Source: Rhynchopus euleeides
Lineage: Eukaryota > Euglenozoa > Diplonemea > Diplonemida > Diplonemidae
Assembly (NCBI GenBank): GCA_963210315.1
Contig: OY723315.1
Span: forward strand, 1,240,001-1,304,000
Direction: 5' to 3'
Length of the DNA stretch: 64,000 bases
The translations under genes and the position numbers were made by a program. Shown in pieces: positions 55,321 to 64,000 of the stretch. The number at the start of each line of letters is the position of its first letter. Within the stretch, counting starts at the first letter, position 1. Below the pieces are notes generated by a model, which worked only from the letters and a program-made list of their open reading frames with translations, made no database searches and had not been told where the DNA came from.

Positions 55321-57020
55321 GATTCCCCCCAGTACACAGTCATACTTGGCGGATTTCCCCCAATTCCCCCCAGCACGGGGGAATCCGCTAAGTACGACTA
55401 TGTACTGGGGGGAATCGGGGGGAATCGTCCAAGTATGACAATGTACTGGGGGGAATCGGGGGGAATCGTCCAAGTACGACAATGTACTGGGGGGAATCGG
55501 GGGGAATCGTCCAAGTATGACAATGTACTGGGGGGAATCGGGGGGAATCGTCCAAGTATAACAATGTACTGGGGGGAATCGGGGGGAATCGTCCAAGTAT
55601 GACAATGTACTGGGGGAAATCGGGGGGAATCGTCCAAGTACGACAATGTACTGGGGGGAATCGGGGGGAATCGTCCAAGTATGACAATGTACTGGGGGGA
55701 ATCGGGGGGAATCGTCCAAGTACGACAATGTACTGGGGGGAATCGGGGGGAATCGTCCAAGTACGACAATGTACTGGGGGGAATCGGGGGGAATCGTCCA
55801 AGTATGACAATGTACTGGGGGGAATCGGGGGGAATCGTCCAAGTATAACAATGTACTGGGGGGAATCGGGGGGAATCGTCCAAGTATGACAATGTACTGG
55901 GGGGAATCGGGGGGAATCGTCCAAGTATGACAATGTACTGGGGGGAATCGGGGGGAATCGTCCAAGTACGACAATGTACTGGGGGGAATCGGGGGGAATC
56001 GTCCAAGTATGACAATGTACTGGGGGGAATCGGGGGGAATCGTCCAAGTATGACAATGTACTGGGGGGAATCGGGGGGAATCGTCCAAGTACGACAATGT
56101 ACTGGGGGAAATCGGGGGGAATCGTCCAAGTACGACACTGTACTGGGGGGAATCGGGGGGAACCGTCCAAGTACGACAATGTACTGGGGGGAATCGGGGG
56201 GAATCGTCCAAGTATGACAATGTACTGGGGGGAATCGGGGGGAATCGTCCAAGTATGACAATGTACTGGGGGGAATCGGGGGGAATCGTCCAAGTACGAC
56301 AATGTACTGGGGGGAATCGGGGGGAATCGTCCAAGTATGACAATGTACTGGGGGGAATCGGGGGGAATCGTCCAAGTATGACAATGTACTGGGGGGAATC
56401 GGGGGGAATCGTCCAAGTACGACAATGTACTGGGGGAAATCGGGGGGAATCGTCCAAGTACGACACTGTACTGGGGGGAATCGGGGGGAACCGTCCAAGT
56501 ACGACAATGTACTGGGGGGAATCGGGGGGAATCGTCCAAGTACGACACTGTACTGGGGGGAATCGGGGGGAATCGTCCAAGTACGACAATGTACTGGGGG
56601 GAATCGGGGGGAATCGTCCAAGTATAACAATGTACTGGGGGGAATCGGGGGGAATCGTCCAAGTATGACAATGTACTGGGGGGAATCGGGGGGAATCGTC
56701 CAAGTATGACAATGTACTGGGGGGAATCGGGGGGAATCGTTCAAGTACGACAATGTACTGGGGGGAATCGGGGGGAATCGTCCAAGTACGACAATGTACT
56801 GGGGGAAATCGGGGGGAATCGTCCAAGTACGACAATGTACTGGGGGGAATCGGGGGGAATCGTCCAAGTATGACAATGTACTGGGGGAAATCGGGGGGAA
56901 TCGTCCAAGTACGACACTGTACTGGGGGGAATCGGGGGGAATCGTCTAAGTACGACAATGTACTGGGGGGAATCGGGGGGAATCAACCAAGTACACTAAT
57001 TTGCTGGGGGGAATCGGGGA
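55321..57020 (-). repeat. Satellite B, reverse array
   Basis: After one unit in forward orientation (55321-55376) the repeat flips and about 40 units of 41 bp run in reverse (TACTGGGGGGAATCG...TCCAAGTACGACAATG). Variants are confined to a few positions: TACGAC/TATGAC, ACAATG/ACACTG/AACAATG and GGAATC/GAAATC. The last unit is degenerate (CAACCAAGTACACTAATTTGC). The long open frames across it (up to 551 codons) come from the repeat itself. Confidence 0.95.
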
Positions 57021-57300
57021 GTGCCCCTACAGGAGGTGGGGACCACTGTGAGTCACTACGAGTCACTACGAGTCACGTGACTGGTAGCGAGGCCGGTCTG
57101 GACCTCTGGGTGGAATTTTCTCATATTGTGCCAAGTCCCCACCCGGAGTTCCAGACCGGCCTCGCTACCAGTCAAGTGACTCGTAGTGACTCGTAGTCAG
57201 CCAAAAACCTGAAAATTCACCCTTCTCCCCAGGCCAGCCAAAAAAGCCCCCTGACTCACTGACGAGCCGTGACGACCCGTGACTGGTAGCGAGGGCCCCC
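57021..57300. repeat. Long hairpin and N-family right end
   Basis: Inverted arms of about 54 bp at 57051-57105 and 57151-57205 share GACTGGTAGCGAGGCCGGTC and repeated ACGAGTCACT. The loop is about 45 bp. It is followed by CTGGTAGCGAGGGCCCCC ending at 57300, an N-family right end. It could close a large composite begun at 52336. Confidence 0.7.
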
Positions 57301-57328
57301 AATAAAATACAATAAAATACAATTTAAT

Positions 57329-57437
57329 GGGGGCCCTCGCTACCAGTCACGGCTCGTCACAGCTCGTCAGCCAGTGAGGGGAAGTGGGCCGTGGCTCACT
57401 TTTTCTCACTCAGTCACACTTGGTAGCGAAGGCCCCC
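57329..57437. mobile_element. 109-bp MITE (family N), copy 2
   Basis: Nearly identical to the copy at 49277-49385 and of the same length. A 28-bp direct repeat, two AATAAAATAC decamers plus AATTTAAT, stands on each side (57301-57328 and 57438-57465). This is longer than usual for a target duplication and may instead reflect insertion into, or capture of, a short tandem repeat. Confidence 0.85.
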
Positions 57438-57465
57438 AATAAAATACAATAAAATACAATTTAAT

Positions 57466-57853
57466 ATATTTTTTCCATCTTTGGGGTGGGTGGGTGGGTG
57501 GGTACATCCCCCCATTTTTTTTTTTGCGAAGTGGCGTTGCAAATGGATTCTGCTGGAGGGCAAATCCAAGACGCATGTGAATATTTCTGGGATGTGTGGC
57601 AGGGGGGGTGGAGAGGGTGTGTGTGGCTGGCCAGTATGCCAGCCCCTACCCTTGTGGGCCCAGAGAAGGCAACGCCACCCGCACTACACGCAACTTGGGC
57701 TGCGGCTGTCTTCACAGGCCTGACACACCTTTCAAAGTCTTATCAACACACCCGCACACACACACCTAAGCAAAGGCTATTTTCCCATACTTTGCGCGAT
57801 AACTTAGGCCAACTGAGGTCAGGTGACTGTCCCATTTTTTCCGCTTTTTTGTC
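57466..57853. other. No gene identified
   Basis: About 390 bp without coding signal. It contains a (GGGT)n run near 57485-57502 and a T run at 57516-57524. Confidence 0.5.
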
Positions 57854-58050
57854 GTCACTTACTGTCACTTACGGTCACTTAGCTTCACTTACAGTCACCG
57901 CACGTCACTTACAGTCACAGAGCGTCACTTAGCGTCACTTAAGGTCACTTAGCGTCACTTAGTGTCACTTACCGGTCACTTACCGTCACTTAGCGTCACT
58001 TACAGTCACTTACAGTCACTTACCGTCACTTAGTGTCACTTACAGTCACT
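57854..58050 (+). repeat. 10-bp tandem array GTCACTTANN
   Basis: About 20 decamers of the form GTCACTTA followed by two variable bases (GC, CA, CG, AG). The first eight bases are nearly invariant. The GTCAC core also recurs inside the N-family MITEs and in the hairpin at 57051-57205, so the array may have grown from an element end. Confidence 0.85.
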
Positions 58051-58224
58051 CAGGGAGTCGTTGGTTTTCTCGTGTTCTGAGCTGACCAAGCCCCGTAATG
58101 GCAGAAAACCGAGCGTGGTCGATGTGAATCCCGCAGGACTGATCGTGAATGCACAGAGAGAGCTGAGAAGGGACATATTTCCCACCCGACAAGCATGTGA
58201 ACGACAGTGCTGTCGATCACGATC

Positions 58225-59193
58225 GGTGCCCCGACATTTTCCACATCTCTGCGAGGTTGCCCCGATATTTTCCACACCTCTGCGAGGTTGCCCCGATACT
58301 TTCCACACCTCTACGAGGTTGCCCCGATACTTTCCACACCTCTGCGAGGTTGCCCCGATATTTTCCACACCTCTGCGAGGTTGCCCCGATATTTCCCACA
58401 CCTCTGCGAGGTTGCCTCGATATTTTCCACACCTCTACGAGGTTGCCCCGATACTTTCCACACCTCTGCGAGCTTGCCCCGATACTTTCCACACCTCTGC
58501 GAGGTTGCCCCGATATTTTCCACACCTCTGCGAGGTTGCCCCGATATTTTCCACACCTCTACGAGGTTGCCCCGATACTTTCCACACCTCTGCGAGGTTG
58601 CCCCGATATTTTCCACATCTCTGCGAGGTTGCCTCGATATTTTCCACACCTCTGCGAGGTTGCCCCGATATTTTCCACACCTCTACGAGGTTGCCCCGAT
58701 ATTTTCCACACCTCTGCGAGGTTGCCTCGATATTTTCCACACCTCTGCGAGGTTGCCCCGATATTTTCCACACCTCTACGAGGTTGCCCCGATATTTTCC
58801 ACACCTCTGCGAGGTTGCCTCGATATTTTCCACACCTCTGCGAGGTTGCCCCGATATTTTCAACACCTCTGCGAGGTTGCCCCGATATTTTCCACACCTC
58901 TACGAGGTTGCCCCGATACTTTCCACACCTCTGCGAGGTTGCCCCGATATTTTCCACATCTCTGCGAGGTTGCCTCGATATTTTCCACACCTCTGCGAGG
59001 TTGCCCCGATATTTTCCACACCTCTGCGAGGTTGCCTCGATATTTTCCACACCTCTGCGAGGTTGCCCCGATATTTTCCACACCTCTGCGAGGTTGCCTC
59101 GATATTTTCCACACCTCTGCGAGGTTGCCCCGATATTTTCCACACCTCTACGAGGTTGCCCCGATATTTTCCACACCTCTGCGAGGTTGCCCC
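58225..59193 (+). repeat. Satellite C, forward array
   Basis: About 31 tandem units of 31 bp, GAGGTTGCCCCGATATTTTC followed by CACACCTCTGC. Across unit borders each unit has the tight dyad GAGGT/ACCTC with a 3-base centre (TGC, TAC or GAC on one strand). Further variants are GCCCCG/GCCTCG and ATATT/ATACT. It faces the array at 59377-60009 across a 183-bp spacer. Confidence 0.95.
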
Positions 59194-59376
59194 GTTTGCT
59201 ATGGGAATAATTCGCACTCCCACACTCTCACTGACCACCCCGACAACTGCTGCCCCCCACCCCCCCCAATCCCACCCTGTGCTTCCTTCTACTCCAATTC
59301 CCCCGCCCCACGCCACTGTCTGGCGCTCGTGCAAACACCGTGAACCTGGCCAAGTGCCAACTGCTGCCCCTGCCTC
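59194..59376. other. Spacer between inverted satellite-C arms
   Basis: 183 bp of unique sequence, C-rich, with no gene. It forms the loop of what would be a hairpin with arms of about 600 bp or more. Confidence 0.8.
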
Positions 59377-60009
59377 GGTGTGGAAAATATCGGGGCAACC
59401 TCGCAGAGGTGTGGAAAATATCGGGGCAACCTCGTAGAGATGTGGAAAATATCGGGGCAACCTCGTAGAGGTGTGGAAAATATCGGGGCAACCTCGCAGA
59501 GGTGTGGAAAATATTGGGGCAACCTCGCAGAGATGTGGAAAATATCGGGGCAACCTCGTAGAGGTGTGGAAAATGTCGGGGCAACCTCGCAGAGGTGTGG
59601 AAAATATCGGGGCAACCTCGTCGAGGTGTGGAAAATATCGGGGCAACCTCGTAGAGGTGTGGAAAATGTCGGGGCAACCTCGCAGAGATGTGGAAAATAT
59701 CGGGGCAACCTCGTAGAGGTGTGGAAAATATCGGGGCAACCTCGCAGAGGTGTGGAAAATATTGGGGCAACCTCGCAGAGATGTGGAAAATATCGGGGCA
59801 ACCTCGTAGAGGTGTGGAAAATGTCGGGGCAACCTCGCAGAGGTGTGGAAAATATCGGGGCAACCTCGCAGAGGTGTGGAAAATGTCGGGGCAACCTCGT
59901 AGAGGTGTGGAAAATATCGGGGCAACCTCGCAGAGATGTGGAAAATATCGGGGCAACCTCGCAGAGGTGTGGAAAATATTGGGGCAACCTCGCAGAGATG
60001 TGGAAAATA
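59377..60009 (-). repeat. Satellite C, reverse array 1
   Basis: About 20 units of 31 bp in reverse orientation (GGTGTGGAAAATATCGGGGC, then AACCTCGCAGA). The order of variants over at least seven consecutive units (about 59500-59680) is the same as in the array at 61450-62193, so the two reverse arrays are copies of one another. Confidence 0.95.
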
Positions 60010-60028
60010 TACACCTTTATAGATATAC

Positions 60029-60913
60029 ACAGCCCCCTCTGGTGCGCCCTCCGCGACCCACGGCCACAGCGTGCCCCCGGCGGAGAGTGCCTCCCGGGCT
60101 GCCCCAGCCCCCATGCAGGGGCAGGCCCAACATGCAGAGTGCCCGCCGTCGGGGTCGGGGGCCACAGAGAACCACCAGGGCGGAGGCTCCCAAACCTCAA
60201 ACACAGCCCCCTCTGGTGTGCCCTCTGCGGCTCCGGTCACGGCGGCAGGCGCCCAGCCGTCTGGCCCCGCTCAGGCCGCGCGGCGCCGCCAGGGCGGAGG
60301 CTCCCACACCTTCAACACAGCCCCCTCTGGCACCTCTGGCGGAACAGCCCCCGGTGGGGCTGGCGGGATCCAGGGGGTTGCTGCGACGATGATGCGCAAC
60401 GCCGCGCAGGCCCGCCGGGACGGGCAGCGCCGCAGCCGGACGGCCGCGTCCTCGAGACGCCTGGAGGAGCTGCGTCAGGGTGACGCGGCGGGCCCCATGG
60501 AGTTCGACGACGACCCGGCGAACGTGTGGGAGCCCGAGGACGACCTCCAGGCCATCGACGCCTACGGGGACGACGAGACGCCCGCGGCGAACATCCCCGC
60601 TCTGCAGGAGCTTGCGGCGTCCCGTGTCTGGGCCGAGGGGGTGGTAGCGCGGGCCCGCGGCATGGCCCCCTGCGTCTCGATGGGAGGAGCCATCCCCCGC
60701 ACCGTCGAGGCGTGGAGGCACTGCTTCCACCCCAGCTATGGCCTTTGCCCCCTCTCGCCCAGGGTGGCAGGTGACGTAGCGGCGGAGTGGCTGCAGGCGC
60801 GCATCCTGCAAGGGGGCGCGCAGGCCGAGCCCGGGAACCAGACGAGGGAGCCGGGGGTCAGCCTGCGCGTCTACATGCGCAAGCTGCAGACGGAGGTGGA
60901 GCGGGGCGAGTAG
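60029..60913 (+). pseudogene. 5'-truncated copy of the OTU/FYVE-like ORF (C-terminal part)
   Basis: The first base of homology with the ORF at 62396-64000 falls inside a repeated peptide-coding motif (ACACAGCCCCCTCTGG); everything upstream, including the OTU domain and the zinc finger, is absent, and satellite C lies 20 bp away. The open part encodes about 293 residues ending MRKLQTEVERGE at 60913 and shows the C-terminus missing from the window-edge copy. It contains an Arg/Gln-rich segment (ARRDGQRRSRTAASSRRLEE), an acidic segment (MEFDDDPANVWEPEDD) and a helical end. No domain was recognised in this part. It lacks a normal start and is probably non-functional. Confidence 0.6.
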
Positions 60914-61449
60914 GCGGAGCAGCGTCCCCACCCCCACCACCCCCCCCCCCGGGACCTTCCCCCCCCCCCCCTTTCATAGATGTGTGCAGGTGGCCGTTGT
61001 GAATGGTTAGACAGGGGCTGGCCACCCCCTCCCCCGGGCTCTGCACAGCAGGTCTGGGTTAGAAACAACATAACCCCCCCCCCTTCCTCCCCTCCCTTCC
61101 TCCCCCCTCCCCTCCCCTCCCCTCCCCTATTGATGTCCCCCCCCCCCCTCCCCCAGCGCTTTGCCGCTCGTGTGAGTACCGCCCTGACTGGGAGAAAGGG
61201 TAGGGCTGGTTGGGTTGGCGGAGTTGGGCGGATGGGCGAAACGGAAAAATCGACGAGGTCGCAGCGTCAGGGCGTTCTGGGCTGGCTGGTGGTGGTTGGG
61301 ACAAGACCGACGAGATTAGAAGCGGCACTGGTAGACGGGTTTTGAGGCCCCCCGCCCCCAGGTTCCCCCTGCCCACCTGGACGGACCCAAGTGCCTCACA
61401 CCGGATCTCTCCCCACCCGGTGGTCCACCTGACGGATACGCGAAAAAAA
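60914..61449. other. Spacer between ORF copy and satellite C
   Basis: No gene is supported. It has C runs at 60943-60952, 60961-60971 and 61137-61149 and a (CCCCT)n tract near 61100-61128. It is presumably the 3' flank of the element that carries the ORF. Confidence 0.5.
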
Positions 61450-62193
61450 GAAAATATCGGGGCAACCTCGTAGAGGTGTGGAAAATGTCGGGGCAACCTC
61501 GCAGAGGTGTGGAAAATATCGGGGCAACCTCGCAGAGGTGTGGAAAATGTCGGGGCAACCTCGTAGAGGTGTGGAAAATATCGGGGCAACCTCGCAGAGA
61601 TGTGGAAAATATCGGGGCAACCTCGCAGAGGTGTGGAAAATATTGGGGCAACCTCGCAGAGATGTGGAAAATATCGGGGCAACCTCGTAGAGGTGTGGAA
61701 AATGTCGGGGCAACCTCGCAGAGGTGTGGAAAATATCGGGGCAACCTCGTCGAGGTGTGGAAAATATCGGGGCAACCTCGTAGAGGTGTGGAAAATATCG
61801 GGGCAACCTCGCAGAGATGTGGAAAATATCGGGGCAACCTCGCAGAGATGTGGAAAATATCGGGGCAACCTCGTAGAGATGTGGAAAATATCGGGGCAAC
61901 CTCGCAGAGATGTGGAAAATATCGGGGCAACCTCGCAGAGGTGTGGAAAATATTGGGGCAACCTCGCAGAGATGTGGAAAATATCGGGGCAACCTCGTCG
62001 AGGTGTGGAAAATATCGGGGCAACCTCGCAGAGGTGTGGAAAGTATTGGGGCAACCTCGCAGAGATGTGGAAAATATCGGGGCAACCTCGCAGAGATGTG
62101 GAAAATATCGGGGCAACCTCGTAGAGGTGTGGAAAATGTCGGGGCAACCTCGCAGAGGTGTGGAAAATGTCGGGGCAACCTCGTCGAGGTGTG
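61450..62193 (-). repeat. Satellite C, reverse array 2
   Basis: About 24 units of 31 bp in the same orientation as 59377-60009 and with the same variant order in part. It runs into the second sequence gap, beyond which the OTU ORF begins. The arrangement array-then-ORF repeats that at 59377-60913. Confidence 0.95.
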
Positions 62194-62393
62194 NNNNNNN
62201 NNNNNNNNNNNNNNNNNNNNNNNNNNNNNNNNNNNNNNNNNNNNNNNNNNNNNNNNNNNNNNNNNNNNNNNNNNNNNNNNNNNNNNNNNNNNNNNNNNNN
62301 NNNNNNNNNNNNNNNNNNNNNNNNNNNNNNNNNNNNNNNNNNNNNNNNNNNNNNNNNNNNNNNNNNNNNNNNNNNNNNNNNNNNNNNNNNNNN
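62194..62393. other. Assembly gap (200 N)
   Basis: 200 undetermined bases between satellite C and the OTU ORF, hiding the ORF start. The long tandem array probably broke the assembly here. Confidence 1.
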
Positions 62394-62395
62394 GG

Positions 62396-64000
62396 GTGGG
62401 GGACTGTGCTTTTGATGCGTTGGCCACGCTGGGTGCCCGATCGGTGAAGCAATCCAGCGGGTGGCTGCGCCAAGAGGCAGTCCGCAGGGCGATGCGCGAC
62501 CCGGACCTCCGGATGCGGGTGGAGGAGGGTCCGAACCAGTGGGCCGAGCAGATGATGCGCGCAGGGAGCGACGACGTGCGCACCTGGGCGGACTTCATCG
62601 CCCTGGCGGCGGCTGCGCGCGTGACCAGATGCGTCGTCCTCGTGCTCATCGACAACCACCAGCCGATGCTTCTGTCCCCAGTAGGTGCGGGTGCAGTGGT
62701 GGACGCCCACTGTCTGCGGAGGACGGGGGGGCAACATGGGCACTACGTGCCCCTAGTTATGCCGGAGCCCATGCGTCAGCACCTGGCGGGTCTTCCCCCG
62801 AAGCCGATGGCAGCGGATGTCACGGGGTGCGATGGTGATAGTCCCATGCAGATGGTGCGTCAGGGGGGCTCGGCGGGCCAGGTGGAGGAGTGCGAGAAGT
62901 GCCGCCGCCCGTTCGACCGCTCCGCGAGGCATCACGCGTGTGGCAGATGCTGGCGCAAAGTGTGCGCGTCATGCGCAGTGCGGGGTGAGCGGTGCCCAGG
63001 CTACATTGACCGGGTGGCGGTGGATGTCGACGCTCCAGACCCTGCGGAGCAACCCGCGGTCACTCCGGATCTGCGGGAGGTCCTGGAGTCCGCCCGGGCG
63101 CGCCCCCGCCGGCGGAAGCCCATCCCGAGCCGCATGCACGACACGCCGATGGGGCCCAGGCAGCCGAGTGCCCCGCACGACTCGTCGGGGGCTGCGCACC
63201 ATCCAACGCGGGTGAAGGAGGAAGTGGCGGAGGAGCCGGTCGCTCCCGGCCAGGACGTGGAGATGCACCAGGGCGGAGGCTCCCAAACCTCAAACACAGC
63301 CCCCTCTGGTGCGCCCTCCGCGACCCACGGCCACAGCGTGCCCCCGGCGGAGAGTGCCTCCCGGGCTGCCCCAGCCCCCATGCAGGGGCAGGCCCAACAT
63401 GCAGAGTGCCCGCCGTCGGGGTCGGGGGCCACAGAGAACCACCAGGGCGGAGGCTCCCAAACCTCAAACACAGCCCCCTCTGGTGTGCCCTCTGCGGCTC
63501 CGGTCACGGCGGCAGGCGCCCAGCCGTCTGGCCCCGCTCAGGCCGCGCGGCGCCGCCAGGGCGGAGGCTCCCACACCTTCAACACAGCCCCCTCTGGCAC
63601 CTCTGGCGGAACAGCCCCCGGTGGGGCTGGCGGGATCCAGGGGGTTGCTGCGACGATGATGCGCAACGCCGCGCAGGCCCGCCGGGACGGGCAGCGCCGC
63701 AGCCGGACGGCCGCGTCCTCGAGACGCCTGGAGGAGCTGCGTCAGGGTGACGCGGCGGGCCCCATGGAGTTCGACGACGACCCGGCGAACGTGTGGGAGC
63801 CCGAGGACGACCTCCAGGCCATCGACGCCTACGGGGACGACGAGACGCCCGCGGCGAACATCCCCGCTCTGCAGGAGCTTGCGGCGTCCCGTGTCTGGGC
63901 CGAGGGGGTGGTAGCGCGGGCCCGCGGCATGGCCCCCTGCGTCTCGATGGGAGGAGCCATCCCCCGCACCGTCGAGGCGTGGAGGCACTGCTTCCACCCC
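62396..64000 (+). CDS. OTU-like cysteine protease with FYVE-like zinc finger, partial at both ends
   Basis: A continuous frame of 535 codons, entering from the gap and running off the window. It opens with VGDCAFDAL, the OTU nucleophile motif (Cys at the 4th visible residue), followed by LRQEAVRRAM, a conserved-looking WADFIALAAAARVTRCVVLV and the closing GQHGHYVPLV with the expected catalytic His. This is the order and approximate length of an OTU deubiquitinase fold. About 50 residues on is a zinc finger of FYVE/RING-like spacing: CEKC...FDRSARHHACGRCWRKVCASC. The rest is Pro/Ser-rich with three copies of a GGGSQTSNTAPSG-like peptide, then the same C-terminal region as at 60029-60913. OTU domains are known in some retrotransposon proteins, and the neighbouring partial copy and satellite suggest a mobile or duplicated origin. 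Confidence 0.6.
   Translation, partial: MGDCAFDALATLGARSVKQSSGWLRQEAVRRAMRDPDLRMRVEEGPNQWAEQMMRAGSDDVRTWADFIALAAAARVTRCVVLVLIDNHQPMLLSPVGAGAVVDAHCLRRTGGQHGHYVPLVMPEPMRQHLAGLPPKPMAADVTGCDGDSPMQMVRQGGSAGQVEECEKCRRPFDRSARHHACGRCWRKVCASCAVRGERCPGYIDRVAVDVDAPDPAEQPAVTPDLREVLESARARPRRRKPIPSRMHDTPMGPRQPSAPHDSSGAAHHPTRVKEEVAEEPVAPGQDVEMHQGGGSQTSNTAPSGAPSATHGHSVPPAESASRAAPAPMQGQAQHAECPPSGSGATENHQGGGSQTSNTAPSGVPSAAPVTAAGAQPSGPAQAARRRQGGGSHTFNTAPSGTSGGTAPGGAGGIQGVAATMMRNAAQARRDGQRRSRTAASSRRLEELRQGDAAGPMEFDDDPANVWEPEDDLQAIDAYGDDETPAANIPALQELAASRVWAEGVVARARGMAPCVSMGGAIPRTVEAWRHCFHP

Noticed and set aside
55303-56958. 551-codon minus-strand frame of Pro-rich repeats over satellite B
   Set aside because: Same reason: a stop-poor 41-bp unit gives open frames in all three frames. 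Not treated as a gene.
58061-60240. Long frames over satellite C
   Set aside because: 31-bp units rotating through frames; peptide repeats are by-products.
1-64000. tRNA, rRNA or telomeric sequence
   Set aside because: No cloverleaf with a matching T-arm, no rRNA core sequence and no telomere repeat was seen by eye; a covariance-model search would be needed to exclude a tRNA fully.

Overview
The window looks like nuclear DNA from a GC-rich, gene-dense but repeat-laden protist. Host genes use GT-AG introns, mostly with a GTATG donor. They include a pepsin-like protease with an N-terminal membrane anchor, an EF-hand PPP phosphatase of the PPEF class, a JmjC ribosomal oxygenase and a clathrin-adaptor-type fusion protein. 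All host genes lie on the + strand. This suits an alveolate, and a chromerid-type alga is my best guess, but nothing here (no rRNA, no organelle gene) fixes the taxon. There are two 200-base runs of N (36348-36547, 62194-62393).

Layout. 1-937: no gene seen. 938-2988: a 41-bp satellite (A) in two arms of opposite orientation. 3844-7118: a nest of terminal-inverted-repeat elements (D containing E and F). 7268-8233: gamma-glutamyl hydrolase. 8461-26154: five copies of a 1.15-kb long-TIR element (M) alternating with four near-identical 4.14-kb units, each with one 604-aa TPR/coiled-coil gene. 26524-28143: ribosomal oxygenase (RIOX/NO66/MINA53 type). 28960-32771: pseudokinase-ANTH-ArfGAP fusion. 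34434-36347: Cys-rich retroelement-like ORF (minus) running into the first gap. 39269-41206: membrane-anchored aspartic protease. 45412-48679: PPEF-like phosphatase in four exons. 49277-57465: a hAT transposase, short MITEs, and a 41-bp satellite (B) in opposite orientations around a small gene core. 58225-62193: a 31-bp satellite (C) in inverted arms. 60029-60913 and 62396-64000: two copies of an ORF with an OTU-like protease domain and a FYVE-like zinc finger.

Two results stand out. First, at least six unrelated repeat families here (A-F) share one architecture: short tandem units, each carrying a dyad, arranged in opposite orientations as foldback arms, some around ORF-bearing cores. Second, the TPR gene was amplified by unequal exchange between two copies of element M: the internal M copies are visible chimeras, with the left half of the last copy joined to the right half of the first.

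The host genes do not form an obvious pathway. The fusion protein at 28960 joins three domains that in other eukaryotes act in clathrin-mediated trafficking. Its kinase lacks the catalytic Asp residues and its ArfGAP lacks the expected Arg finger, so it reads as a scaffold rather than an enzyme.
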